NCBI GenBank assembly: GCA_965242575.1
Contig: OZ251461.1
Span: 496,001 to 560,000 of the forward strand
Origin: JANQOH01 sp965242575
GTDB lineage: Bacteria; Pseudomonadota; Alphaproteobacteria; UBA7887
Reading direction: 5' to 3'
DNA: 64,000 nt
Shown here: in pieces, positions 51,916 to 59,153 of the stretch
How positions within the stretch are numbered: the stretch's first letter is position 1
Layout of the letters: each line of letters starts with the position of its first letter
Notes under the pieces: model-generated
Database searches by the model: none
The model's input: only the letters and a program-made list of their open reading frames with translations
What the model was told of the DNA's origin: nothing
Translations under genes and position numbers: made by a program

Positions 51916-53250
51916 ATGTCCGCCGCTCCCCTGTCCGTCGCCGTCGTCGGCGCGGGCCCGGCCGGGTTCTACGCGGCCGACGCCTTCCTGCGCCGCAAGA
52001 CGCCCTGCCGCATCGACGTCATCGACCGCCTGCCCACCCCCTTCGGGCTGGTGCGCGCAGGCGTCGCCCCGGACCACCAGAGCACCAAGAACGTCGTCCG
52101 CGCCTTCGACCGGACGCTGAGGCGCCCCGAAGTGCGCTTCGTCGGCAACGTGGAGCTCGGCGAGACGGTGAGCGGCGCCGAACTCGCCGAACTCTACGAC
52201 GCCGTCGTCCTGGCCTTCGGCGCGCAGACCCCGCGCAAACTGGGAATCCCCGGCGAGGACCGCGAGGGCGTGTGCGACGCGACCGGGTTCGTCAATTGGT
52301 ACAACGCCGTTCCCGGCGCGCCGGACCTGTCGCGCCGCGTCGCCGTCGACGCCGCCGTGGTGGTGGGCAACGGCAACGTGGCGCTCGACATCGCGCGGCT
52401 GCTCGCCAAGACCGCTGACGAACTGGCGGACGGCGACATCGACCCGGCGGCGGCGGCGGCTCTCGGCGCGGCGCCGATCCGCGACGTCTACGTCGTCGGG
52501 CGGCGCGGACCGCTGGAGGCCAGTTTCACCGCCCCGGAACTGAGCGAATTCGGCCGCCTCGCCGAGGCCGCGCCCGCGGTCTCGCCCGCCGACCTGCCGG
52601 AGAACGCCGACGCCGCCCCCGAAGCCGAGCGCGCCAGGAAGCAACGCAACCTGCGTATCCTCCAGGGCTACGCCGCCGGCGACGCGGCGGCGGAGGCCCG
52701 CCCGGCGCGGGTGCGGTTCCTGTTCCGCGCCTCCCCGGTCGAAGTTCTGGGCGAAGGCGATGGCGGACGCATGATCGGCGCGCGGCTGGAGCGCAACCGC
52801 ATCGCCGGCGGGCGCGCGGTCGGGACCGGCGAAACCTTCGCCATCGACGCCGGACTGCTGGTTTCCGCCATCGGCTACCGCGTGGCGAGCGGGATCGCCG
52901 GAATCCCCGTGGACCGGCGGGGGACGGTCGCCAACGCCGGCGGGCGCGTCCGCCCCGGGCTCTACGTCGCTGGCTGGGCGCGGCGCGGCCCCACCGGGGT
53001 GATCGGGACCAACCGCAACGACGCGCGCGGGGTGGTCGACCGCATCCTCGCCGACGGGATCGCGCCCGGAAAACCGGGCCCCGGCGGGCTCGACGCGCTG
53101 CTCGGGGCGCGCGGCGCGCGGCCGGTGGACTATGCCGGCTGGCGGCGCATCGACGCGGCCGAGGTCGCCGCCGCGCGCGGCTTCCCCGGCGCGCGCCCGC
53201 GCGTCAAGATGACCCGCGTCGCCGACATGCTGGCGGCCGCCGAGGAGTGA
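51916..53250 (+). CDS. Ferredoxin/adrenodoxin-NADP+ reductase-like flavoprotein
   Basis: 444 residues of the FprA/adrenodoxin reductase family. FAD loop VVGAGPAGFYAADAFL, then RLPTPFGLVRAGVAPDHQ, NADP loop VVVGNGNVALDIARLLA and the family's late signature VAGWARRGPTGVIGTNRNDA. It passes electrons from NADPH to ferredoxin-type partners. It overlaps the following glycosyltransferase gene (GTGA). Confidence 0.93.
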   Translation: MSAAPLSVAVVGAGPAGFYAADAFLRRKTPCRIDVIDRLPTPFGLVRAGVAPDHQSTKNVVRAFDRTLRRPEVRFVGNVELGETVSGAELAELYDAVVLAFGAQTPRKLGIPGEDREGVCDATGFVNWYNAVPGAPDLSRRVAVDAAVVVGNGNVALDIARLLAKTADELADGDIDPAAAAALGAAPIRDVYVVGRRGPLEASFTAPELSEFGRLAEAAPAVSPADLPENADAAPEAERARKQRNLRILQGYAAGDAAAEARPARVRFLFRASPVEVLGEGDGGRMIGARLERNRIAGGRAVGTGETFAIDAGLLVSAIGYRVASGIAGIPVDRRGTVANAGGRVRPGLYVAGWARRGPTGVIGTNRNDARGVVDRILADGIAPGKPGPGGLDALLGARGARPVDYAGWRRIDAAEVAAARGFPGARPRVKMTRVADMLAAAEE

Positions 53251-53933
53251 GCGCGCCCGCCCGGCTGCCGCGGCTGGGGATCGTCGTCCCGACCCTGAAC
53301 GCGGCTGCGGAGCTGCCGGCGACGCTGGACGCCATCGCCGGCGCGGCGGGGGACGTAGTGGCGGTCGATGGCGGCTCCACCGACGGGACGCGCGAATTGC
53401 TGCGCGCGGCGGAGGTGCGGACGATTGTCGCGCCGCGCGGGCGCGGCCGCCAGCTCGCCGCCGGCGCGGCGGCGGCGGCGGGCGACTGGCTGCTGTTCCT
53501 GCACGCCGACTCGCGGCCGCAGCCCGGCTGGCCGGAGGCGGCGGCGGCGTTCATGGCCCGCGGCGATGCGGCCGGGCGCGCGGCGGCGTTCCGCTTCGCC
53601 ATCGACCTGCCGGGGCCGGCGGCGCGGCGGCTGGAGCGCGCCGTGGCGTGGCGCTGCCGCGTCCTCGGCCTGCCCTGGGGCGACCAGGGGCTGCTGATCT
53701 CGCGCGCGTTCTACGACGCGCTCGGCGGCTTCCGCCCGCTGGAGCTGATGGAGGACGTGGACATGGCGCGGCGGGTCGGGCGGCGCCGCTGGACCGTGCT
53801 CGACGCGGCGGCGCTCACCTCCGGCAAGCGCTACCGCCGCGGCGTCGCCCGGCGGAGCCTGCGCAACCTCGCCTGCCTCGGCCTCTACGTCCTGGGCGCC
53901 CCGCCCCGGCTCGTCGCGCGGCTCTACGGATGA
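53247..53933 (+). CDS. Family 2 glycosyltransferase, TIGR04283-like
   Basis: 228 residues. LGIVVPTLNAAAELPATL and VAVDGGSTDGTRELL are GT2 nucleotide-sugar motifs; GDWLLFLHADSRPQPGW, WGDQGLLISRAFYDALGGF and MEDVDMARRVGR continue the pattern. Together with the next gene it matches a gene pair usually labelled arsenosugar-biosynthesis glycosyltransferases; no arsenic gene is present here, so the label is uncertain. ATGA overlap with its partner. Confidence 0.85.
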   Translation: MSAPARLPRLGIVVPTLNAAAELPATLDAIAGAAGDVVAVDGGSTDGTRELLRAAEVRTIVAPRGRGRQLAAGAAAAAGDWLLFLHADSRPQPGWPEAAAAFMARGDAAGRAAAFRFAIDLPGPAARRLERAVAWRCRVLGLPWGDQGLLISRAFYDALGGFRPLELMEDVDMARRVGRRRWTVLDAAALTSGKRYRRGVARRSLRNLACLGLYVLGAPPRLVARLYG

Positions 53934-54604
53934 CCCGCCCGCAGCTCGTCGTCTTCGCCAGGGCACCCAGGCGCGGCGCGGTCAAGACGCGGCTCGCCCG
54001 CGACATCGGCCGCGCGGCGGCGTGGCGCTTCCACCGCGACCGCCTGCGCGAGACCGCGCGCCGCCTCGCCGGCGGCGGGCGCTGGCGGCTCACGCTCGCG
54101 GTCTCCCCCGACCGCTTCGCCCGCGAGGGGCGCTTCTGGCCGCAAGGACTCCCGCGCCTGCCGCAAGGGCCGGGCGATCTCGGCGAGCGCATGGCGCGGG
54201 TCCTCGCCCGCCTGCCGCCGGGGCCGGCGGCGATCGTCGGCTGCGACGCGCCCGGCCTCGCGCCGCGCCACGTCCGGGCGGCGTTCCGCGCCCTCGCCGC
54301 ATGCGACGCGGTGTTCGGTCCGGCGCGCGACGGCGGCTACTGGCTGGTGGGCCTGCGGCGGGGCCGCGCCCGCCCGGGGCGCCGGGGGCGGCGCCCGGCG
54401 GCGCCGTTCCGCGGCGTCGCCTGGTCCACCGACCGCGCGCTCGCCGACACCGCGGCGAACCTGCCGCGCCGCGCGCGGGTGCGCTACCTGGAGACGCTGG
54501 AGGACGTCGACGACGGCGAATCCTGGCGGCGCTGGCGCGACTCCGCCGCGCCCTCGCGCAGGCGCGGCATGAGTTCGACGAAATTGCAGGGGCGGTGCCG
54601 GTAG
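53930..54604 (+). CDS. DUF2064/TIGR04282-like glycosyltransferase
   Basis: 224 residues with a nucleotidyltransferase-like fold: VVFARAPRRGAVKTRLARDI, GDLGERMARVLARL, AAIVGCDAPGLAPRHV and GPARDGGYWLVGLR. Partner of the preceding GT2 gene. The last roughly 25 residues (after YLETLEDVDDGESWRRWR) are low-complexity and overlap the 3' end of moaB on the opposite strand by 121 bp. Confidence 0.85.
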   Translation: MTRPQLVVFARAPRRGAVKTRLARDIGRAAAWRFHRDRLRETARRLAGGGRWRLTLAVSPDRFAREGRFWPQGLPRLPQGPGDLGERMARVLARLPPGPAAIVGCDAPGLAPRHVRAAFRALAACDAVFGPARDGGYWLVGLRRGRARPGRRGRRPAAPFRGVAWSTDRALADTAANLPRRARVRYLETLEDVDDGESWRRWRDSAAPSRRRGMSSTKLQGRCR

Positions 54605-55077
54605 TCCAGCTGCTGCGCCAGGATCCCGTCCCAGGCGTCCTTGCAGGCGCCGGGGGAGCCGGGAACGGCGAACAGGTAGGTCCCGCCGGCGACTCCCGCG
54701 GTGGCGCGCGACTGGATGGTCGAGGTCCCGATCTTCTCCCACGAGATCATGCGGAACAGTTCGCCGAAGCCGGGGATCGCCTTGTCGTAGAGCGATTCGA
54801 ACGCCTCCGGGGTGACGTCGCGGCCGGTGACGCCGGTGCCGCCGGTGGCGATCGCCGCGTCGATCCCGGGGTCGGCGATCCACGCCTTCAGGCGCGCGGC
54901 GATCTCGTCGCGGTCGTCGCGGACGATGGCGCGCGCGGCGACGACGTGCCCGGCGGCGGCGGCGCGGGCGGCGAGCAGCGCGCCCGAACGATCGTCCTCC
55001 GCGCCGCGCGTGTCCGACACCGTCATGACGGCGATGGCGACCGGAACGAAGGGGCGGCTTTCGTCGATCCCCGGCAT
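54484..55077 (-). CDS. moaB: Molybdenum cofactor biosynthesis protein MoaB
   Basis: Adenylyltransferase-type MoCF domain acting on molybdopterin. VAIAVMTVSDTRGAEDDRSG, AAIATGGTGVTGRDVTPEAF and AVPGSPGACKDAWDGIL are the family motifs. The usual protein ends soon after CNFVELMPRL; here about 25 extra Ser/Arg-rich residues run on into the convergent glycosyltransferase gene. ATG 2 bp after the lytic transglycosylase stop. Confidence 0.93.
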   Translation of the reverse strand: MPGIDESRPFVPVAIAVMTVSDTRGAEDDRSGALLAARAAAAGHVVAARAIVRDDRDEIAARLKAWIADPGIDAAIATGGTGVTGRDVTPEAFESLYDKAIPGFGELFRMISWEKIGTSTIQSRATAGVAGGTYLFAVPGSPGACKDAWDGILAQQLDYRHRPCNFVELMPRLREGAAESRQRRQDSPSSTSSSVSR

Positions 55078-55079
55078 GG

Positions 55080-56900
55080 TCAGCGCGCGGCGGCGAGTGC
55101 GACGGCGCCCTCCGGATACTCCTGCGCGCGGTAGGCCGGCCACCGCCCCGCCGCCATGTCGTCGAGCGACTCCGGCTCGTGGCCGAGGCGGTAGCGGTAG
55201 ATCCACAGGTTCGCCAGCACGCGGCGCACGAAAATGCGGGTCTCCAGCGACGGCATGCTTTCGAGGAACAGCATCGGGTCGGACCCGTCGAGGCGCCGCC
55301 GCCAGCCGCCGAGCCGCGTCGGGCCGGCGTTGTAGGCGGCCAGCAGGAAGACCAGGTTGTCGGACACCGCGTCGAGGCCGAACAGGTGGTCCAGGTAGCG
55401 CTGGCCGACCTCCAGGTTGCGCTCCGGCGCCAGCAGCGCGTCGGCGGCGGCGCCGCGATAGGTCGACCGCCGGTCCATGAAGCGCGCCGTCGCCGGCATG
55501 ATCTGCATCAGGCCGCGGGCGCCGCGCGGGCTCTTCGCCGCCGGTTCGAACACGGATTCGCGGCGCGCCAGCGCGAACAGCAGCGCCCGGTCGACGCGGA
55601 ACCCGCCCTCCGGCCGCCAGTCGGGGACGGGGTAGAGCGCGCGGTCGTGGCGCCGCCCGTCGGCGAGGGCGAGCTGGCTGCCGAGGCGGATTTGCAGTCC
55701 CGGCAGCCGCAGCCGCTCGGCGAGGACGAGGAGCGCCGCCGTCGCCTCGGCGCCGACGCGCGGATACAGCGCACGCAGCTCCGCGTCGGCCGCCGCGCCG
55801 GCGCCGGCCTCGGCGAGCGCCATCGCCCGCCGCGCCGCCGGGCTGCGCTCCAGCAGCCGCGCCGCCGCCCGCCCCAGGCGCGGCGGCTCCCAGTCGAACG
55901 CCGGGGCGGCGCCCAGAAGGCGCAGCGCCAGAAGCCCGTAGATCGAGCGCGGATGCGCGGCGCCGAGTTTCAGCATCCGCCCGGCGGCGGCCCCGCGGCC
56001 GAGCGCGGCGTAGGCGCGGGCGGCCCAATACGCCCCGCCGGCGGCGAGGTCGGGCGTCGGGCCGGCGGAATCGGCGAGCGCCGAAAAGTAGCGCGCCGCG
56101 TCCTCCGCCGCGCCGCGCCGCCACGCCGCGAGGCCCGCGACCCAGCGCGCCTCGGGGACGACCGCGCCGGACCGGTCCGCCGCCGCGGCGGCGAGCCGCC
56201 AAGCCGCATCGTCGCGGCCGGCCGAGAAGTAGCCGCGCGCGGCGTGCGCCGCGAGCGCGTCGTACTCCGCCTCGGTCAGCAGGCCGCGCGCCGGAGATTC
56301 TGTCAGCAGCGCTTCGGCGCGCGACGGCTCGCCGCGCGCCACGGCGCGGCGGAGCGCGCGCTGCAGCTCCGCCGCCGCCGCGCGGTCGGCGCGCCCCAGG
56401 TCGCGCGTCGGCAGGCGCGGCGCGGCGGCGGCGCCGACCTCGCCGCGCCCCGAGAGGGCGGCGGATGGCGGGCGCGGCGGCGTCTCCGCGCCCTCCGGCC
56501 GCCGCTTCCGCGCCAGCCGGTGGACCCGCGCGGCGCCGGGATGGTCGGAATAGGCGCGCAGCCAATCCGCCAGTTCGTCGAAGCGCGAGCGGTAGGCGGT
56601 GGGGTGCATGTAGCGCTGGAAGAGGACGTGGCCCATCAGCAGCCGGTCGTCGAGCGCGGCGATGATCGAGTCGGCGCGCGCCCAGTCCCCCTCCTCCTGC
56701 GCCGCGAACAGGCTCCGGTAGCGCGCGGCGTCGGCGGTGGAGAGAATTTGCGGCAACGGCGCGACCGGGTCGCCCGGCGCGGCGGCGGGTCCCGGCGCCT
56801 CAAGCCGCGCGAGGGCCAAGCCGTCCTCGGCCGCTCCGTCGCGCGGCCCGCCCGCCAGAACGAGTCCGGCGGCGAGGAGCAGGTAGCGGAATCGGCGCAT
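55080..56900 (-). CDS. slt: Soluble lytic murein transglycosylase
   Basis: Cleaves peptidoglycan glycan strands, forming anhydro-MurNAc ends. A signal peptide (MRRFRYLLLAAGLVLAGG) is followed by a long Ala-rich helical superhelix and a C-terminal SLT domain. The catalytic Glu is in ARRESVFEPAAKSPRGARG (near residue 447), with LMQIMPATARFMD and FLLAAYNAGPTRLGGW. 606 residues. An upstream in-frame ATG at 57014 overlaps the promoter and is unlikely. Confidence 0.92.
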   Translation of the reverse strand: MRRFRYLLLAAGLVLAGGPRDGAAEDGLALARLEAPGPAAAPGDPVAPLPQILSTADAARYRSLFAAQEEGDWARADSIIAALDDRLLMGHVLFQRYMHPTAYRSRFDELADWLRAYSDHPGAARVHRLARKRRPEGAETPPRPPSAALSGRGEVGAAAAPRLPTRDLGRADRAAAAELQRALRRAVARGEPSRAEALLTESPARGLLTEAEYDALAAHAARGYFSAGRDDAAWRLAAAAADRSGAVVPEARWVAGLAAWRRGAAEDAARYFSALADSAGPTPDLAAGGAYWAARAYAALGRGAAAGRMLKLGAAHPRSIYGLLALRLLGAAPAFDWEPPRLGRAAARLLERSPAARRAMALAEAGAGAAADAELRALYPRVGAEATAALLVLAERLRLPGLQIRLGSQLALADGRRHDRALYPVPDWRPEGGFRVDRALLFALARRESVFEPAAKSPRGARGLMQIMPATARFMDRRSTYRGAAADALLAPERNLEVGQRYLDHLFGLDAVSDNLVFLLAAYNAGPTRLGGWRRRLDGSDPMLFLESMPSLETRIFVRRVLANLWIYRYRLGHEPESLDDMAAGRWPAYRAQEYPEGAVALAAAR

Positions 56901-56986
56901 GGCGGCCCCGCGCGCAAGGTTCGGAAGAGTGGGCATCGGCGGGCCGATTCGTAGCGCCGCCGCCGCGAAAGCGCCACAATTTTCTT

Positions 56987-57014
56987 GTTCTACAAACACA
57001 TGCACATATTTCAA
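56987..57014 (-). promoter_or_regulatory. Promoter of slt-moaB
   Basis: On the minus strand TTGAAA (57014-57009), 16-base spacer, TAGAAC (56992-56987), inside a distinct AT-rich patch 90 bases before the slt start. Confidence 0.5.
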
Positions 57015-57044
57015 ACCGCTAGGGCGGCGAGTTGAGAATATGGA

Positions 57045-57857
57045 TTAAGTCGCCGGGGCTTCGCCCTCCAGCCGGTCGCGGATGCGCAGCAGATCCTGCC
57101 ACGCCTGGCGCTTGTGGCCGGGCTGGCGCAGCAGGTAGGCGGGATGGAACAGCGCCGCCGCGGCGATCTCCGCCGATCCGCCGTCCGGCGCGAACGTGTG
57201 CCAGCGCCCGCGCAGGCGGCCGATCCCCTCGGTCCGTCCGAGCAGGCTCTTGGCGGCGACGCCGCCGACGCAGACGAGGACCCTGGGGCGGACGAGGGCG
57301 ATATGCCGGTCGACGAAGGGCCGGCACAGGGCGATCTCCTCCGGCGACGGGGCGCGGTTGCCCGGCGGGCGCCAGAACAGCATGTTGGCGATGCGGGCGG
57401 ACTCGCGGTCGCGCCCGATCGCCGCGAGCATGAGGTCGAGCAGCCGCCCGGCGGGGCCGACGAACGGCAGGCCCCGGCGGTCCTCCTCGGCGCCGGGCGC
57501 CTCGCCCACCAGCATCAGGTCGGCCTCGGCGCTCCCATCGGCGAAGACGGTGGATTTCGCCGTCCGCTTGAGCGCGCAGCCGTCGAACGCCTCCACCGCC
57601 TCGGCGAGGGCGGCGACGTCCGCCGCCGCCGCCGCGGCCGCGCGCGCCTCCTCGACGAGCTGGTCCGTCGACGCGATCGACAAACCTGGCGACAAACCCG
57701 GCGACGGGGGCGGGGGAAAGGCCGGCGCGGGCGGAGCCGCCCGCCGCGGCGGCGCAGGCGCAGGCGGCGGCGCGGAAAGCCTGTCGCGGGGCGCGTCCTC
57801 CACCGCCTCGTCCGCGCCCATCGCGGCGAGCCAGCGCAACGCGGCGGCGGCGGACAT
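57045..57857 (-). CDS. Uracil-DNA glycosylase, family 4
   Basis: Iron-sulfur UDG that removes uracil from DNA. After a Pro/Ala-rich linker (about residues 25-65) come FDGCALKRTAKSTVFADG, LMLVGEAPGAEEDRRGLPFV and GPAGRLLDLMLAAIGRD, then LFHPAYLLRQPGHKRQAW with the active-site HPAYLLR. Cysteines for the cluster are visible near 83 and 173. Start ATG 57857 is preferred; another lies at 57884. This is the resident housekeeping UDG, distinct from the AT-rich one at 25225. Confidence 0.9.
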   Translation of the reverse strand: MSAAAALRWLAAMGADEAVEDAPRDRLSAPPPAPAPPRRAAPPAPAFPPPPSPGLSPGLSIASTDQLVEEARAAAAAAADVAALAEAVEAFDGCALKRTAKSTVFADGSAEADLMLVGEAPGAEEDRRGLPFVGPAGRLLDLMLAAIGRDRESARIANMLFWRPPGNRAPSPEEIALCRPFVDRHIALVRPRVLVCVGGVAAKSLLGRTEGIGRLRGRWHTFAPDGGSAEIAAAALFHPAYLLRQPGHKRQAWQDLLRIRDRLEGEAPAT

Positions 57858-57954
57858 CGCGGCGCCCCCGCCGCCGGGAGTCATGCCGGCCCGGATCGTC
57901 GACCGCCTCTCGCCGGAGCCGGCGCGCCGCCGCGCCGCGGTCGACCGGGATCGG

Positions 57955-58296
57955 TCACCGCGGGAAATGCGGCCTGATACGCGGGGGTTCGCTCAACCAG
58001 TCATGATGCGCATGATGGACGTGCGGCCGAAACCCTCCCTGCTCCGGAAACACGCCCCCGGCGACCCAATTCAGATCGTCGTCCGACATGGCGCCGTTCG
58101 GGTCGGCCGGGAACACGCAATACACGGTGTCGCCGGTGTTCTCGACGACGCGGACGTCCCGGACGGAGTCCGGGACGGCGACGCCGTATTCGGCGACGGC
58201 GGCGACCGGGTCCGCGTGGACCTTCGCGCGGTACTCCGGGTCGTTGCGGCACCTGTCGGCGAAATCGGCGGCGGTCTTCGCGTTTTTCGCGTTCAT
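57955..58296 (-). CDS. NHLP-type RiPP precursor peptide, copy 1
   Basis: 113 residues. The leader resembles the nitrile hydratase alpha-like leader family: DFADRCRNDPEYRAKVHADP, VAAVAEYGVAVPDSVRDVRV, VENTGDTVYCVFPADPNGAM, then DDDLNWVAGG ending in double glycine at residues 80-81. The predicted core (82-113) is VFPEQGGFRPHVHHAHHDW followed by LSEPPRIRPHFPR, rich in His, Pro and aromatic residues and free of Cys and Thr. ATG 58296 has GGAGGG six bases upstream; ATG 58323 would add nine residues. No LanM, YcaO, radical SAM, peptidase or ABC exporter is in the window. Confidence 0.8.
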   Translation of the reverse strand: MNAKNAKTAADFADRCRNDPEYRAKVHADPVAAVAEYGVAVPDSVRDVRVVENTGDTVYCVFPADPNGAMSDDDLNWVAGGVFPEQGGFRPHVHHAHHDWLSEPPRIRPHFPR

Positions 58297-58332
58297 TTCG
58301 GCCCTCCGATCCCCATGTTTCACGGTGGCCGA

Positions 58333-58361
58333 TCCGTAGCGCGAAACCGCCCGAACGTCAA
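58333..58361 (-). promoter_or_regulatory. Promoter of RiPP precursor copy 1
   Basis: Minus strand TTGACG (58361-58356), 17-base spacer, TACGGA (58338-58333). One mismatch each from the promoter of copy 2. Confidence 0.65.
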
Positions 58362-58386
58362 GGGCGCCGCGGTCGACCGGGATCGG

Positions 58387-58704
58387 TCACCACGGGAAAT
58401 GCGGGCTTCGCGGTTCGCTCAACCAGCCATCCGGGTACTCCTCCGACGGCCACCGCCAGCCCGCAGGGACGCCCCCGGCGACCCAATTCAGATCGTCGTC
58501 CGGCATGGCGCCGTTCGGGTCGGCCGGGAATACGCAATACACGGTGTCGCGGGTGTTCTCGACGACGCGGACGTCCCGGACGGAGTCCGGGACGGCGACG
58601 CCGTATTCGGCGATGGCGGCGACCGGATCCGCGTGGAGCTTCGCGCGGTACTCCGGGTCGTTGCGGCATCTGTCGGCGAAATCGGCAGCGGTCTTCGCGT
58701 TCAT
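58387..58704 (-). CDS. NHLP-type RiPP precursor peptide, copy 2
   Basis: 105 residues. Leader nearly identical to copy 1 (DFADRCRNDPEYRAKLHADP to DDDLNWVAGG, residues 1-78). The core (79-105) is VPAGWRWPSEEYPDG then WLSEPRSPHFPW. Both cores share WLSEP, then an Arg, then PHFP before the last residue, although the rest differs in length and sequence. ATG 58704 is preceded by GGAGAG. An ATG at 58731 would lie about 3 bases from the expected transcription start. Confidence 0.8.
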   Translation of the reverse strand: MNAKTAADFADRCRNDPEYRAKLHADPVAAIAEYGVAVPDSVRDVRVVENTRDTVYCVFPADPNGAMPDDDLNWVAGGVPAGWRWPSEEYPDGWLSEPRSPHFPW

Positions 58705-58740
58705 TTCGGCTCTCCGGCTCCCATGTTTCGCGACGGCCGA

Positions 58741-58769
58741 TCCATAGCGCGAAACCGCCCGGATGTCAA
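58741..58769 (-). promoter_or_regulatory. Promoter of RiPP precursor copy 2
   Basis: Minus strand perfect TTGACA (58769-58764), exact 17-base spacer, TATGGA (58746-58741). Among the best sigma70-type matches in the window. Confidence 0.7.
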
Positions 58770-58789
58770 GGGAAGACGCCGCCGCGCGG

Positions 58790-58981
58790 TCAGATCTGGC
58801 GGTAGGGCACCGGCTTCCCGTCCCGGTCCCGCGCCAGCGCGCCCTGCTCGTCCTGCGCCGCGACGTAGCGGCCGTGGCCGACGAACGACCCGACGTAAAG
58901 GACGGGCTTGACCGTCTTGCCGTCGAATTGCTTCTCATCCGACTTGCCGCCGCGCCGCGCCGGGTTGTTCTTGCTCGCCAT
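58790..58981 (-). CDS. Small conserved basic protein of unknown function
   Basis: 63 residues: MASKNNPARRGGKSDEKQFD then GKTVKPVLYVGSFVGHGRYV and a polar end finishing KPVPYRQI. I recall similar small proteins in other alphaproteobacteria with the KQFDGKTVKPVLYVG segment. A basic N-terminus and a short beta-rich remainder are all that can be said. Same strand as, and upstream of, the RiPP precursors, but these have their own promoter. Confidence 0.7.
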   Translation of the reverse strand: MASKNNPARRGGKSDEKQFDGKTVKPVLYVGSFVGHGRYVAAQDEQGALARDRDGKPVPYRQI

Positions 58982-59085
58982 GCCTGGATGCTCCCGCCCG
59001 TTCCGCGCGCCGCGCGCGCCGGCGGGAGTTAGCGCGGGCCGGCGCGCGCCGTCAAGCGCGGCCCCGAATTTCCCCCGCCCCGGCG

Positions 59086-59113
59086 TTGCATCGCCGCCGG
59101 AAAGGGCTAGATT
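59086..59113 (+). promoter_or_regulatory. Promoter of the TPR lipoprotein gene
   Basis: TTGCAT (59086-59091), 16-base spacer, TAGATT (59108-59113), 40 bases before the start codon. Confidence 0.5.
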
Positions 59114-59153
59114 CCAAGCGGCGCGGGCGGCGCGCGGTCGCGGTGGACATGGC

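Larger units (their letters stand above)
57932..58770. repeat. 432 bp tandem duplication carrying promoter and RiPP precursor
   Basis: The junction sequence GCGCCGCGGTCGACCGGGAT begins at 57932 and again at 58364. Each unit contains a promoter, ribosome binding site, leader-coding part and a diverged 3' core region. Similarity is high through promoter and leader and falls in the core and stop-proximal part. Confidence 0.85.

Noticed and set aside
51916..54604. Arsenosugar biosynthesis cluster
   Set aside because: The two glycosyltransferase-like genes match families with that label, but no ArsM or ArsS-like gene is present, so the pathway is not supported here.
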